Positions 9,186 to 19,401 of a DNA stretch of 64,000 nucleotides are shown here, in pieces. The position numbers were made by a program, and so were the translations under genes. Origin of the DNA: Sphingomonas sp. (lineage in GTDB: Bacteria; Pseudomonadota; Alphaproteobacteria; Sphingomonadales; Sphingomonadaceae); the NCBI GenBank assembly GCA_013001055.1, contig JABDNH010000008.1, positions 1 through 64,000 on the forward strand, read 5' to 3'. Each line of letters starts with the position of its first letter. Position 1 is the stretch's first letter. The notes under the pieces were generated by a model. The model saw nothing but the letters and a program-made list of their open reading frames with translations, made no database searches and was not told where the DNA came from.

Positions 9186-9716
9186 TTATTGGAAACCAGT
9201 TTTCGTCCGGGATAACACTTTCGGCAACAAGCGAAGTAGTTGGCCCAATATCAAAAGCCGTTTCACCACGCTTCGATTCTTGCGCCACTCAATCCCAAGA
9301 AGCAGTCGGTTCGCAAACAAGTAGCCATTTTCTGCAGCAGCATGCAGTAACTCTCGCGCCCTTACTAAGTCCGATTCTCCACCTTGGCCGTGGACCAATA
9401 GGCGTGCCAGTTCAGTACGACAGCCATCGTGATTAGCGGCAACTCCTGTGTGGAATGCTTCGCGAGCGCACGAAAATTCATCTCGATCGGCCAACAAGCA
9501 GCCCAGTGCATAATACGAATCCGCGTGACCGGCCTCTGCGGCTGCCATGTAGTGAAACGCGGCTCGATCGAGATCAAAAAGTTCCCCTGAACCATGCTCG
9601 GCAACCCAACCGCGCGCATGGTGAACCCAAGGCAATACATCCGCATCCAACGATGAAAGCAAGGAGCGAGCTTCCGCTAGGCAGCCTTTATGAATCAGCT
9701 CAGCGGCACGATCCAT
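9186..9716 (-). CDS. Sel1-like repeat protein
   Basis: 176 residues from the ATG at 9716; a TTG at 9746 would add ten residues and both ribosome sites are weak. The sequence shows repeated helix pairs of the Sel1/TPR type: AAFHYMAAAEAGHADSYYALG, AREAFHTGVAANHDGCRTELARLL, ARELLHAAAENGYLFANRLL, and ends in a basic hydrophobic tail with RLLILGQLLRLLPKVL. Such solenoids bind other proteins; no partner is suggested. It lies between pyk (stop at 9749) and pccB. The base composition (32 G/C in 60 at both 9301-9360 and 9541-9600) is lower than in the pyk coding region (about 40 in 60 at 10441-10500), which may mean it was acquired. Confidence 0.7.
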   Translation of the reverse strand: MDRAAELIHKGCLAEARSLLSSLDADVLPWVHHARGWVAEHGSGELFDLDRAAFHYMAAAEAGHADSYYALGCLLADRDEFSCAREAFHTGVAANHDGCRTELARLLVHGQGGESDLVRARELLHAAAENGYLFANRLLLGIEWRKNRSVVKRLLILGQLLRLLPKVLSRTKTGFQ

Positions 9717-9748
9717 CGCCTTAAAGTCATGCTCACTAAAGCCCAAGC

Positions 9749-11218
<1,470 letters not shown>

Positions 11219-11365
11219 GTCGCATTCATCCTTTGGCCCGTGCATAGCGTTTCGCGGTACCTTATCAACCAAGCATGACAAGACGGTTGAGCCGTTCGCC
11301 TCGCTCGCCTATCGCCCCGATCGAATTCGATTCCAATATTTCACCAGATTCGGGAGACCAAGACC

Positions 11366-11608
11366 ATGGCAGATGGAGCCATCGCCGCTGACCAGTTGAA
11401 ACTTTTCATCGAACGCATCGAGCGCCTCGAGGAAGAAAAGAAGGCCATCGCCGACGACATCAGCGACGTCTATAAGGAAGCCAAGGCCAATGGCTATGAT
11501 GCCAAGATCATGCGGACTATCGTGCGCCTGCGTAAGATGGAAAGCCACGAACTGCAGGAACAGGATGCGCTGATCGAAACGTACCGCGCCGCGGTCGGCC
11601 TCAGCTAG
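11366..11608 (+). CDS. gapR: GapR-family (DUF2312) DNA-binding protein
   Basis: 80 residues, almost entirely helical, with [35 protein letters not shown] and [11 protein letters not shown], the signature of the DUF2312/GapR family. In Caulobacter GapR binds overtwisted AT-rich DNA ahead of replication forks and is essential. The length matches the family. It is followed 18 bases downstream by a YbjQ-type gene in the same direction, with a purine-rich site (ACAAGGAGAA) between them. Function is inferred from the family. Confidence 0.92.
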   Translation: MADGAIAADQLKLFIERIERLEEEKKAIADDISDVYKEAKANGYDAKIMRTIVRLRKMESHELQEQDALIETYRAAVGLS

Positions 11609-11626
11609 GACAAGGAGAACTCGCCG

Positions 11627-11947
11627 ATGATCGTATCCACTACCCACCGTATCGAGGGTCGCCCCGTCACCGCCTATCTGGGCGTGGTATCGGGCGAGGT
11701 CATCATCGGCGCCAATATCTTCAAGGACCTGTTTGCGGGCATTCGCGATATCGTCGGCGGTCGTTCGGGCGCGTATGAAAAAGCGCTCGATGATGCGCGC
11801 AAGGAAGCCCTGCTCGAACTGCAGGCTGACGCGCACGATCTTGGTGCCGATGCGATCATCGGCGTCGATATCGATTATGAAGTGATCGGCCAGCAGGGGT
11901 CGATGCTGATGGTCGCGGTCTCCGGCACCGCGGTCAAACTGGGCTAG
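11627..11947 (+). CDS. YbjQ/UPF0145 family protein
   Basis: 106 residues. The pattern [34 protein letters not shown] followed by [22 protein letters not shown] is the core of the YbjQ (UPF0145, DUF74) family, small proteins thought to form pentameric rings related to dodecin-like heavy-metal-binding domains. No biochemical role is established. It lies between gapR and yebC on the same strand, 18 bases after gapR and 58 before yebC. Confidence 0.88.
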   Translation: MIVSTTHRIEGRPVTAYLGVVSGEVIIGANIFKDLFAGIRDIVGGRSGAYEKALDDARKEALLELQADAHDLGADAIIGVDIDYEVIGQQGSMLMVAVSGTAVKLG

Positions 11948-12005
11948 ACAGGGCGCGGGCGCGCTCGCTAAACCCCCGCAAAATATGCTTTTCCAAGGGT
12001 AATTC

Positions 12006-12758
12006 ATGGCAGGCCATAGTAAATTCGCCAACATCAAGCATCGCAAGGGCGCGCAGGACAAGAAGCGCTCGGCGCTGTTTTCCAAGCTTTCGCGCGAGAT
12101 TACCGTCGCGGCCAAGATGGGCTTGCCCGATCCGGACATGAACCCGCGGCTGCGCCTGGCGGTCAACACCGCGCTCAAACAGTCGATGCCCAAGGACAAT
12201 ATCAAGAAGGCGATCGACAAGGCGACCGCATCCGAAGGCGAAGATTACGAAGAAATCCGCTACGAGGGCTATGGCCCCAACGGCGTCGCGCTGATCATCG
12301 AAACCCTGTCCGACAATCGCAACCGCACCGCCACCAGCGTGCGCACGATCCTGTCCAAGAACGGCGGCAACCTCGGCAGCTCGGGCGCGGTCGCGCACAG
12401 CTTCGATCGCCTCGGCCTGATCGAATACAAGGCCGAGGGTCTGAGCGAGGAAAAAGTTCTCGAAGCCGCGATGGAAGCCGGCGCGGACGACATCCAGTCG
12501 GACGAGGAAACGCACACCATCTGGACCGAAGCCGACCAGCTTCACGAAGTCTCCTCGGCGCTCGAAAAGTCCTTGGGCGAACCCGAAACCGCCAAGCTGG
12601 CCTGGCGTCCGCAGATCGAGCAGGAGGTCGAGGGCAAGGACGCCGATACGCTCGTCAAGCTGATCGATGCGCTCGAAGATGATGACGACGTTCAGACAGT
12701 CTGGGGCAACTACACCTTCTCCGACGCCGAACTCGAACGTCTCGGCCAGGCCGACTAG
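12006..12758 (+). CDS. yebC: YebC/PmpR family transcriptional regulator
   Basis: 250 residues beginning [20 protein letters not shown], the invariant start of the YebC/TACO1 family, then [43 protein letters not shown] and [16 protein letters not shown]. Members are reported as DNA-binding regulators and, more recently, as factors that relieve ribosome stalling at proline runs. It abuts ruvC, whose TTG start follows the TAG stop with no gap. yebC upstream of ruv genes is common in proteobacteria. Confidence 0.95.
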   Translation: MAGHSKFANIKHRKGAQDKKRSALFSKLSREITVAAKMGLPDPDMNPRLRLAVNTALKQSMPKDNIKKAIDKATASEGEDYEEIRYEGYGPNGVALIIETLSDNRNRTATSVRTILSKNGGNLGSSGAVAHSFDRLGLIEYKAEGLSEEKVLEAAMEAGADDIQSDEETHTIWTEADQLHEVSSALEKSLGEPETAKLAWRPQIEQEVEGKDADTLVKLIDALEDDDDVQTVWGNYTFSDAELERLGQAD

Positions 12759-13235
12759 TTGATTGTCCTCGGCATCGACCCCGGGCTTGGGACTACGGGC
12801 TGGGGGCTGATCGAGGCCACGGGCAATCGCCTGATTCACCTCGGCAATGGGCAGATCAAGTCGCCAGCCAAGGCGCCGCTGCCGGCACGCCTGGCCATAC
12901 TCGCGCATCACCTCGAAGAAGTGATCGAAGAGGCAGAGCCCGATTGCGCGGCAATCGAGGAAGTGTTCGTCAACAAGAATGCACAATCGACGCTCAAGCT
13001 GGCGCAGGCGCGCGGCGCGTTGTTGCTGTGCTGCGCGCGCGCCGGGCTCGAGCTCGACGAATATGCACCCCGTCTCGTCAAGAAGGCCGTGGTGGGAACG
13101 GGGAGCGCGGAAAAAGCGCAGATCCACGACATGGTTGGCCGCTTGATGCCGGGTTGCAAAATCGCCGGGCCCGATGCCGCCGATGCGCTCGCGGTTGCCA
13201 TCACTCACGCGCACCATGCCCGCGCCCCGCGCTAA
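12759..13235 (+). CDS. ruvC: Holliday junction resolvase RuvC
   Basis: 158 residues from a TTG immediately after the yebC stop, so translation is probably coupled. The four catalytic acids can be placed: Asp7 in LGIDPGLGTTGWG, Glu67 in AIEEVFVNKNAQS, and Asp139 and Asp142 in AGPDAADALAVAITH. It resolves four-way junctions after RuvAB branch migration. Its last 20 bases overlap the start of the phosphodiesterase gene, which separates it from ruvA. Confidence 0.96.
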   Translation: MIVLGIDPGLGTTGWGLIEATGNRLIHLGNGQIKSPAKAPLPARLAILAHHLEEVIEEAEPDCAAIEEVFVNKNAQSTLKLAQARGALLLCCARAGLELDEYAPRLVKKAVVGTGSAEKAQIHDMVGRLMPGCKIAGPDAADALAVAITHAHHARAPR

Positions 13236-14154
13236 ACCCACTGTAATTGCCCATCGCGGTGCCAGCGCCGAACGCCCCGAACACACGCTCGAAGCCTATG
13301 CCCGCGCCATTGCGCTCGGTGCCGACTATATTGAGCCCGATCTCGTGGCGACCAGAGACGGCCACCTGGTTGCCCGTCACGAAGCCGAGCTTTCGGGCAC
13401 CACCGACATTGCCGATCGCGAGGAGTTTGCCGACCGCAAGACCACCAAGACGGTCAAAGGTCGCGAGGTCACCGGCTGGTTCGCGCACGATCTCACGCTT
13501 GCCGAAGTCAAGACACTGCGCGCCCGCGAACGTCTCCCGCTCATTCGGCCGGGCAACACAGTCCACGACGGGCAATTCCAGATCCCGACCTTTGCGGAGA
13601 TCGTGAAGCTTGCAAGATGTGCTGACCGCCGCGTCGGCGTCTATCCGGAACTGAAGACCCCTAGCTTCCTGAATGACGATGCCGGGCTCGATGTCGTCGA
13701 GTTGATGACCGCTCAATTACAGACCCTTGGACTCACCGGCATGGACGCCCCCGTCTTCGTCCAATGCTTTGAAACCGATCCGCTCAAACGCCTGGCAACG
13801 CTGGTCGACACGCCGCTCATAATGCTGCTGGGCGAGCGCAGCGATGCCCCCGACGACCTTGCCGAAATCGCAGCCTTCGCCGCTGGCATTGGCGTGAATA
13901 TCCGCCTGCTCGTTGACGATAATCTCCAGCCTACCAGCCTGGTCGCCGACGCCCACGACGTCGGCCTGCTCGTCCACGCCTGGACCCTGCGCGCAGAAAA
14001 TGCTTTCCTCTTCGAGCAGCTACGCAAGGGCGATGACCCCGCCGCGCTCGGCGACTACGCCCTCCTCTGGAACGCTCTTATTGCCACCGGCGCAGACGGC
14101 TTCTTCATCGACAATCTCGCCCAGTGGATCGCGCTTGCCGCCGGCCGCGATTGA
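13216..14154 (+). CDS. Glycerophosphodiester phosphodiesterase
   Basis: 312 residues from the ATG at 13216, inside the 3' end of ruvC. It contains the GDPD barrel motifs: VIAHRGASAERPEHTLEAY (catalytic His13/Arg14), YIEPDLVATRDGHLVARHE with the metal-binding acids, TTDIADREEFADRKTTKTV, and VGVYPELK. The inserted DREEFADRKTTKTVKGREVTGWF stretch resembles the GlpQ subfamily, but no signal peptide is present, so the enzyme is probably cytoplasmic. It splits glycerophosphodiesters to glycerol-3-phosphate and an alcohol. Its position between ruvC and ruvA looks like an insertion into the ruv cluster. Confidence 0.92.
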   Translation: MPAPRAKPTVIAHRGASAERPEHTLEAYARAIALGADYIEPDLVATRDGHLVARHEAELSGTTDIADREEFADRKTTKTVKGREVTGWFAHDLTLAEVKTLRARERLPLIRPGNTVHDGQFQIPTFAEIVKLARCADRRVGVYPELKTPSFLNDDAGLDVVELMTAQLQTLGLTGMDAPVFVQCFETDPLKRLATLVDTPLIMLLGERSDAPDDLAEIAAFAAGIGVNIRLLVDDNLQPTSLVADAHDVGLLVHAWTLRAENAFLFEQLRKGDDPAALGDYALLWNALIATGADGFFIDNLAQWIALAAGRD

Positions 14155-14193
14155 CGATTCCCTTTTGATCCAGCCCCCGCTAGCCTGCGATCC

Positions 14194-14784
14194 ATGATCG
14201 CGCGCCTCACCGGAAAGCTTGCCGAGCTCACCGCCGACACCTGCGTCCTCGACGTGGCGGGCGTCGGCTATCTCGTCCATTGCTCGGGCCGCACATTGGA
14301 AGCGCTGGGCGGCGTCGGCGCGCACGTCCTCCTCCTCACCGAAATGCAGGTGCGCGAAGATGCAATGACGCTTTACGGTTTCAAGGACGATGCCGAACGC
14401 GCCACCTTCCGCGCGCTGACCAGCGTGCAGGGTGTCGGCGGCCGCGTCGCGCTTGCCATCCTCACCGTGCTCACCGCCGATGAACTCGCACAAGCGGTCA
14501 CCAACGGCGACAAGGCGATGGTCGCGCGCGCCAACGGTGTCGGCCCCAAATTAGCCATGCGAATCGTCAACGAACTGGCGGGCAAGCTAGGCGATCCTGC
14601 GCTGGGCGGCGCGCCCACGCCGCAAAAGGGCAGCCACGCCGCCGATGCCCTCTCCGCCCTCACCGGCCTCGGCTTCAAACCGGCCGAAGCCAGCAAGGCA
14701 GTGCAAGCCGCGCAAGAAGAACTCGGCGCCGATGCCGGCCTCGACGCCCTCGTCCGCACTGCGCTCAAAAAGGCCGGCAAGTGA
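14194..14784 (+). CDS. ruvA: Holliday junction branch migration protein RuvA
   Basis: 196 residues. Domain I starts [12 protein letters not shown] with GVGYLVHCS; domain II carries two helix-hairpin-helix motifs ([13 protein letters not shown] and [16 protein letters not shown]); domain III (about residues 150-196, [20 protein letters not shown]) is the RuvB-contacting helix bundle. It forms the tetramer that holds the junction open. The stop overlaps the GTG start of a small membrane protein (GTGA). Confidence 0.96.
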   Translation: MIARLTGKLAELTADTCVLDVAGVGYLVHCSGRTLEALGGVGAHVLLLTEMQVREDAMTLYGFKDDAERATFRALTSVQGVGGRVALAILTVLTADELAQAVTNGDKAMVARANGVGPKLAMRIVNELAGKLGDPALGGAPTPQKGSHAADALSALTGLGFKPAEASKAVQAAQEELGADAGLDALVRTALKKAGK

Positions 14785-15224
14785 GCAGGAAGCGCCAGCG
14801 CCGCAAGAAGGCAGCCCCGCCACCACTGTCCCCCCAGCCCGGTTGGCTTGTCGGATTGCGCAAGCTCCTGATCGTCGAGGCCGCGGTCATGGCGATCATC
14901 CTCCTCTACCTGCGCATCACCGACCGGTTCGAACAGGGGGCCGATGCTTGGGTCGCCACGATCGTCATGATCCTCGTCTCCACGCTCGCGTTGCTCGTCT
15001 CCTACGCCGCCAGCAACAAACGCAGGCCGCGTCGCGTCCAGATCGGCTGGGTCGCCGCCGGCCTCGTTGGCGGCACTGCCCTTATCGCGTATCTCGTCAC
15101 GCTGGTGCTCGGCATGGGCGGCGAGACGGCGACGCTCGGCATCATCGTCCTGCCCTTTTACCATTGGGGACTGATCGCACTGATGTTTTTGGGACTCGCG
15201 ATCCTCGACTGGACAAAGAAATGA
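14781..15224 (+). CDS. Four-helix membrane protein in the ruv cluster
   Basis: 147 residues from a GTG that overlaps the ruvA stop. After a strongly basic N-terminus ([11 protein letters not shown]) there are four predicted membrane helices: [57 protein letters not shown] and [15 protein letters not shown]. The positive-inside rule puts the N-terminus in the cytoplasm. The family is not recognised. Coupling to ruvA and position just ahead of ruvB suggest co-transcription, not necessarily a shared function. Confidence 0.75.
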   Translation: MSRKRQRRKKAAPPPLSPQPGWLVGLRKLLIVEAAVMAIILLYLRITDRFEQGADAWVATIVMILVSTLALLVSYAASNKRRPRRVQIGWVAAGLVGGTALIAYLVTLVLGMGGETATLGIIVLPFYHWGLIALMFLGLAILDWTKK

Positions 15225-15265
15225 AGTCGCTGACACGGCACGATTTTCTTGGCACAGTCTGAGCC

Positions 15266-16300
15266 ATGGCTACCGATCCCGACCGCCTGACCACGCCTGA
15301 ACGCCGCGCCGAGGACGTCGACGCGGCGCTGCGCCCCAAGGCGCTCGATGAATTTATCGGGCAAAAGAGCGCGCGCGAGAATCTGCGCGTCTTCGTCAAT
15401 GCCGCCAAGAGCCGCGAGGAAGCGCTCGACCATGTACTTCTGTTCGGCCCGCCGGGGTTGGGCAAAACCACGTTGGCCGGCATTCTCGCACGCGAAATGG
15501 GCGTCGGTTTCCGCGCCACATCGGGCCCGGTTATTGCCAAATCGGGCGATCTTGCCGCCTTGCTCACCAACCTCGAAGAAGGCGATGTCCTTTTCATCGA
15601 CGAAATTCACCGCCTCAATCCGGCTGTCGAGGAAGTGCTCTACCCCGCGATGGAAGACCGCGCGCTCGACATCATGATCGGTGAAGGTCCCTCGGCGCGC
15701 TCGGTCCGCATCGACCTGCCGCCCTTCACGTTGGTCGGCGCGACGACACGGCAGGGTTTGCTTACCACCCCGCTGCGCGACCGCTTCGGCATTCCCGTGC
15801 GATTGAATTTCTACACGGTCGAGGAACTCGAACAGGTCGTGACCCGCGCCGCCGGGCTGCTCGACGCTCCAGTTGCCAACGATGGGGCGACCGAGATTGC
15901 CCGGCGCAGCCGGGGCACGCCGCGCATCGCCGGACGTCTGCTCCGCCGCGTCCGCGATTTCGCCCATGCTGCCGGTGCCGACACGATCGATGCCAAGACC
16001 GCCGACAGTGCCTTGAAGCGCCTTGAAATCGACGCGCTCGGCCTCGATGCGATGGACCGGCGCTACCTCACCATGATTGCCGATCTCTACGGCGGTGGTC
16101 CCGTCGGCATCGAAACGCTCGCTGCCGGCCTATCCGAACCGCGCGATACGATCGAGGACGTCATCGAGCCTTATCTCATTCAGCTTGGCCTCATCGCGCG
16201 TACGGCAAGAGGGCGCTGCCTCAACGGGCGCGGCTGGAAGCATCTCGGCCTTACCCCGCCCAAGAGCGCGCAGGACGGATTGTTCGACGGAGGAAAATGA
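15266..16300 (+). CDS. ruvB: Holliday junction DNA helicase RuvB
   Basis: 344 residues. It has [12 protein letters not shown], Walker [15 protein letters not shown] (about residues 59-71), Walker [13 protein letters not shown], sensor [19 protein letters not shown], and the C-terminal winged helix ending in the arginine-rich [18 protein letters not shown]. It is the ATP motor of branch migration with RuvA. The last four bases overlap the next gene, a DUF3089 hydrolase. Confidence 0.97.
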   Translation: MATDPDRLTTPERRAEDVDAALRPKALDEFIGQKSARENLRVFVNAAKSREEALDHVLLFGPPGLGKTTLAGILAREMGVGFRATSGPVIAKSGDLAALLTNLEEGDVLFIDEIHRLNPAVEEVLYPAMEDRALDIMIGEGPSARSVRIDLPPFTLVGATTRQGLLTTPLRDRFGIPVRLNFYTVEELEQVVTRAAGLLDAPVANDGATEIARRSRGTPRIAGRLLRRVRDFAHAAGADTIDAKTADSALKRLEIDALGLDAMDRRYLTMIADLYGGGPVGIETLAAGLSEPRDTIEDVIEPYLIQLGLIARTARGRCLNGRGWKHLGLTPPKSAQDGLFDGGK

Positions 16301-17421
16301 TGTCGTTGTTGGCGTTCACCGCGTTGGCTGCCGCGCAAGCCGCCAGTCCCGATTATGCCGATGGCCGCAACTGGATCTGCCTGCCGGACCGCGACGATCT
16401 GTGTGCCCGAAGCCTGGCCCATAACGAGCTGACCGAGACCGGCTACGGTCCGCGCGAAATCACGCGCCCCGCCACCGCGCCCGCGATCGACTGTTTCTAC
16501 GTCTACCCGACGATCAGCCGCGACAGCGGCCTGAATTCGGATATGCGCCCGGGTGAAGCCGAAGAATTGTTCGTCACCCAAACCCAGTTCGGCCGCTTTT
16601 CCAGCGTCTGCCGTCCCTTCGTCCCGGTGTATCGCCAAATGACGATGGCGGCGATCGCGGTGGCGGCGACCGGCGGCGATGTCACCACGGCAAGTCGAAC
16701 CGCTTATGGCGACGTGCGCGCCGCCTTTCGCGATTATATCGCCAATCGCAACAAAGGCCGCCCTTACGTCCTGATCGGCCACAGCCAGGGCTCGATCATG
16801 CTTCAGCAATTGATCGCCGAGGAAATCGAGGGCTCTCCGGCACACGACCTGATGCTGAAGGCCATCCTGCCGGGCTGGAACATCGTTGTGCCACAGGGTG
16901 AAACCGTCGGCGGCAGCTTTGACGAAACCCCGGCATGCACTCGTCCGGGCCAGACCGGCTGCGTGATCAGCTGGTCGACCTATGGCGAAGGCAAGCCCCC
17001 GCCCGACAATGCCGTTTTCGGGATGGGTCCGCCGGGAATGACCGCGATCTGCACCAATCCGGGCCGGGTGGGCGCCGATGGCTGGGTGCCGCTGGATGGC
17101 TTTTTCTTCACCCGCTCGACCTACAACGTGCCGGGCGGACCGATTAGCTGGTCGAAGACCGGCATTAGCCCCGAAGCATTCGTGACTGGCACGCTGGCCG
17201 AAGGGCGCTGCGTCAACGACGGCCGCCGCGGCTATCTCGAAATCCGCACCCGCCGTGGCCCCGGCGACGTGCGCACCGACCGCCTTGGCGGTGAAGTCGG
17301 ACAGATGGGCTTCTTCCTCGCCGGGTGGGGCAAGCACTTGCTCGACATGTCGATCGCGCAGAACGACCTGCTTGAGCTGCTGGCGCGTGAAGACGAACGC
17401 ACCCGAATGAGCGCCGACTAG
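16297..17421 (+). CDS. DUF3089 alpha/beta-hydrolase (lipase-like)
   Basis: 374 residues with a short hydrophobic, Ala-rich N-terminus ending [10 protein letters not shown], which could be a signal peptide. The body has the DUF3089 features: [29 protein letters not shown], and the nucleophile elbow [11 protein letters not shown] with Ser163. Substrate is unknown. Overlap with the ruvB stop suggests translational coupling, but it is not a normal member of the ruv operon. It is convergent with the XRE regulator gene, sharing four bases at the stops. Confidence 0.85.
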   Translation: MMSLLAFTALAAAQAASPDYADGRNWICLPDRDDLCARSLAHNELTETGYGPREITRPATAPAIDCFYVYPTISRDSGLNSDMRPGEAEELFVTQTQFGRFSSVCRPFVPVYRQMTMAAIAVAATGGDVTTASRTAYGDVRAAFRDYIANRNKGRPYVLIGHSQGSIMLQQLIAEEIEGSPAHDLMLKAILPGWNIVVPQGETVGGSFDETPACTRPGQTGCVISWSTYGEGKPPPDNAVFGMGPPGMTAICTNPGRVGADGWVPLDGFFFTRSTYNVPGGPISWSKTGISPEAFVTGTLAEGRCVNDGRRGYLEIRTRRGPGDVRTDRLGGEVGQMGFFLAGWGKHLLDMSIAQNDLLELLAREDERTRMSAD

Positions 17422-17624
17422 CTCTCCAGCCAGAATATCTGTTCGACCGGGACACCGAATACCGCAGCGATCTTCAGCGCCAGGATCGTGGACGGCACGA
17501 ACACCCCGTTTTCGACCGTATTGATCGTCTTGCGCGACACCGAGCAGGCATCGGCAAGCTCCGCCTGCGTCATCGACGCCCGCGCCCTCCGCTCCTTGAT
17601 ATTGTTCGAAAGGGTCTCGCTCAT
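17418..17624 (-). CDS. Small XRE-family transcriptional regulator
   Basis: 68 residues that are nearly all helix-turn-helix: IKERRARASMTQAELADACSVSRKTINTVENG, then PSTILALKIAAVFGVPVEQIFWLE, the minimal YgzD/Xre type. The ATG at 17624 overlaps the stop of the membrane-protein gene (ATGA). This layout, a small repressor following a membrane protein, is common. The three palindromes over the promoter of the pair (18102-18162) are the likely autoregulatory target. Confidence 0.9.
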   Translation of the reverse strand: MSETLSNNIKERRARASMTQAELADACSVSRKTINTVENGVFVPSTILALKIAAVFGVPVEQIFWLES

Positions 17625-18085
17625 TCCTCTGCGTCGTCGTCCTTCTCGAGGATGACGAAGCGCAGCGACGTCGTGATTATTGCGACCATCAGAAGCACCG
17701 CCACCACTTCTCGCGCATCCAGATTCGGCGTGAAGGGAGTAATGAAGAATAAAGCCAGCCCGACCAGGATTGTCGCCACCCAACCCCACTGCATGGCATC
17801 GGCGCGGTTGGCGACAGCGGTCTCATCTTCAAGTACCTTGAACTCCGATCCCGCCCAGAACTTGTAGGCAAATCCGGTCAGCGTCGCGACCACGAGCAAC
17901 ACGTAAACCGCCCACGCCACCTGCATCGTCCACTGGCTCCAGGGGGCCGATGTGCTCACCGACATGTTAAACATCGTGAAGCCAAGGAAGAGCGGCACCA
18001 GCGCGAGGTTCAGGCGGCGATGCTTTCGCATATCCTCGCCGCTCATCTGGTAGTTGGGATCGTAATTGTCTTTCCTGTACGCCAT
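17621..18085 (-). CDS. Membrane protein paired with the XRE regulator
   Basis: 154 residues. A charged N-terminus (YRKDNYDPNYQMSGEDMRKHRR) is followed by four hydrophobic segments: LALVPLFLGFTMFNM, VAWAVYVLLVVATLTGFAY, WVATILVGLALFFITPF and VVAVLLMVAIITTSLRFVI, with an acidic C-terminus (EKDDDAEE). No family is recognised beyond the general type of membrane protein co-expressed with a small XRE repressor. It is the first gene of the pair and starts 17 bases downstream of the last operator. Confidence 0.8.
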   Translation of the reverse strand: MAYRKDNYDPNYQMSGEDMRKHRRLNLALVPLFLGFTMFNMSVSTSAPWSQWTMQVAWAVYVLLVVATLTGFAYKFWAGSEFKVLEDETAVANRADAMQWGWVATILVGLALFFITPFTPNLDAREVVAVLLMVAIITTSLRFVILEKDDDAEE

Positions 18086-18101
18086 TGGGCACTCCCGTCG
18101 T

Positions 18102-18162
18102 GTAACCTTTGCGTTACTTGTAACCTATGGGTTACACCTGTCAAGCGTAACCTCTGGGTTAC
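18102..18162. promoter_or_regulatory. Three palindromic operators, GTAACC-N4-GGTTAC
   Basis: Three 16-base palindromes sit at 18102-18117 (right arm CGTTAC, one mismatch), 18120-18135 (perfect) and 18147-18162 (perfect). Start-to-start spacings are 18 and 27 bases. They bracket and overlap a minus-strand promoter. The arrangement fits a dimeric repressor, most simply the XRE protein encoded downstream. The tol operon starts 107 bases away on the other strand, so it could also be affected. Confidence 0.8.
18117..18144 (-). promoter_or_regulatory. Predicted sigma70-type promoter of the XRE/membrane pair
   Basis: On the minus strand TTGACA (18144-18139) is a perfect -35 box, and TACAAG (18122-18117) is a fair -10 box 16 bases further on. 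The -35 box lies between operators 2 and 3; the spacer and -10 region are covered by operators 1 and 2, so bound repressor would block polymerase. Confidence 0.6.
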
Positions 18163-18268
18163 ATCGGGAGCGGCAGTAAACAGCCATTCGTCGCAGTGAG
18201 GAATCGCTTCGACGAGACCGTGCAGACAAAGCTTTCAAGCCGAATCGCAGCGGGTTAAGGGGAAGCAA

Positions 18269-18718
18269 ATGACAATGACCCCCATCCGCGGTGCCTTTTC
18301 GGGCACCGAGCACCATTTCCCGGTGCATGTCTATTTCGAGGATACCGACCTGTCGGGCATCGTCTATCACGCCAACTATCTGCGTTTTTTCGAACGCGCC
18401 CGCTCCGACATGCTGGCCCGCGTCGGCATCGACCAGCGCGCTGCAATCGAGGCGGGCGCTGGCACCTATGCGGTGACCCAGATGGACATAAAGTGGAAAA
18501 GCCCGGCGAAGCTCGGCGATGACCTGCTGGTCGTCAGCACGGTGACAAATGTCCGGGCCGCAAGCTGTTTCATTCAGCAGGCAGTCATGCGCAGGGGTGA
18601 AATTTTGTGTGAAGCAACGGTCACGGCGGCCTTATTGTCGCCCGATGGCCGGCCGGTCCGCCAGCCAGCGGACTGGGTCGATAAATTCAAGGCCGTCATG
18701 GCCGAAGGGGAAGAATGA
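18269..18718 (+). CDS. ybgC: Tol-Pal associated acyl-CoA thioesterase YbgC
   Basis: 149 residues with a hot-dog fold. The signature VYFEDTDLSGIVYHANYLRFFERAR includes the predicted catalytic Asp27 and His34. A clear ribosome site (AAGGGGAAG) precedes the ATG. YbgC hydrolyses acyl-CoA thioesters and opens tol-pal operons in many proteobacteria. The stop overlaps the tolQ start by four bases, marking it as first gene of the operon. Confidence 0.95.
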   Translation: MTMTPIRGAFSGTEHHFPVHVYFEDTDLSGIVYHANYLRFFERARSDMLARVGIDQRAAIEAGAGTYAVTQMDIKWKSPAKLGDDLLVVSTVTNVRAASCFIQQAVMRRGEILCEATVTAALLSPDGRPVRQPADWVDKFKAVMAEGEE

Positions 18719-19401
18719 CCGGTTTGGAAACCTCGGGCGACCTGATGAGCCCAATGCACCTGTTCCTGCAGGCCGATATCGTCGTCAAGGCAGTGATGGT
18801 CGGCTTGCTGCTCGCATCGATCTGGACATGGGCGATCATCTTCACCCATGCCGGGCGGCTCGCGCGCATCCGCAAGAAGAGCCGTGACTGGATCGATACC
18901 TTCTGGAAGTCCGACGACATCGAGGTTTTCGCCGAACGGCACGGCAATGCGAAGCTCCCGCCCGCCGCGATATTTCGCGCCGGCCTCGACGAATGGCGTC
19001 GCTCGACCCGCGCTGCGGTGACGGACCGGGCCGCCGTTCGCGAACGTATCGCTATCGCCACCGACGGTGCGATCGAAGGCGAGCTCGACAAGCTGTCGGA
19101 CCGCCTCAATATACTCGCCACGGTCGGGTCTGTGGCGCCCTTTGTCGGTCTGTTCGGAACCGTATGGGGCATCATGCGCAGCTTTAGCGCAATCGCCGGC
19201 GCCAACAACACATCGCTCGCCGTCGTCGCTCCCGGCATCGCCGAGGCGCTGTTCGCGACCGCGATCGGCTTGTTCGCGGCCATCCCCGCGGTCATCGCCT
19301 ATAACCGTCTGACCCACCGGCTTGACCATTACGAATCCACCCTCGGCCGCTTTGCCGACAAGTTCCAGTCGACCCTCAGCCGCGAGCTGGATCGCAGCTG
19401 A
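18715..19401 (+). CDS. tolQ: Tol-Pal proton channel subunit TolQ
   Basis: 228 residues with three membrane segments: AVMVGLLLASIWTWAIIF, a pair after the cytoplasmic loop (ILATVGSVAPFVGLFGTVWGIMRSF, a family hallmark), and EALFATAIGLFAAIPAVIAYN. TolQ with TolR forms the inner-membrane stator that uses the proton gradient to energise TolA. It overlaps ybgC and shares one base with tolR. Confidence 0.95.
   Translation: MTGLETSGDLMSPMHLFLQADIVVKAVMVGLLLASIWTWAIIFTHAGRLARIRKKSRDWIDTFWKSDDIEVFAERHGNAKLPPAAIFRAGLDEWRRSTRAAVTDRAAVRERIAIATDGAIEGELDKLSDRLNILATVGSVAPFVGLFGTVWGIMRSFSAIAGANNTSLAVVAPGIAEALFATAIGLFAAIPAVIAYNRLTHRLDHYESTLGRFADKFQSTLSRELDRS

Noticed and set aside
11934-13286. Minus-strand frame of 450 codons opposite yebC and ruvC
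   Set aside because: It spans two clearly identified genes on the other strand and has no motifs of its own.
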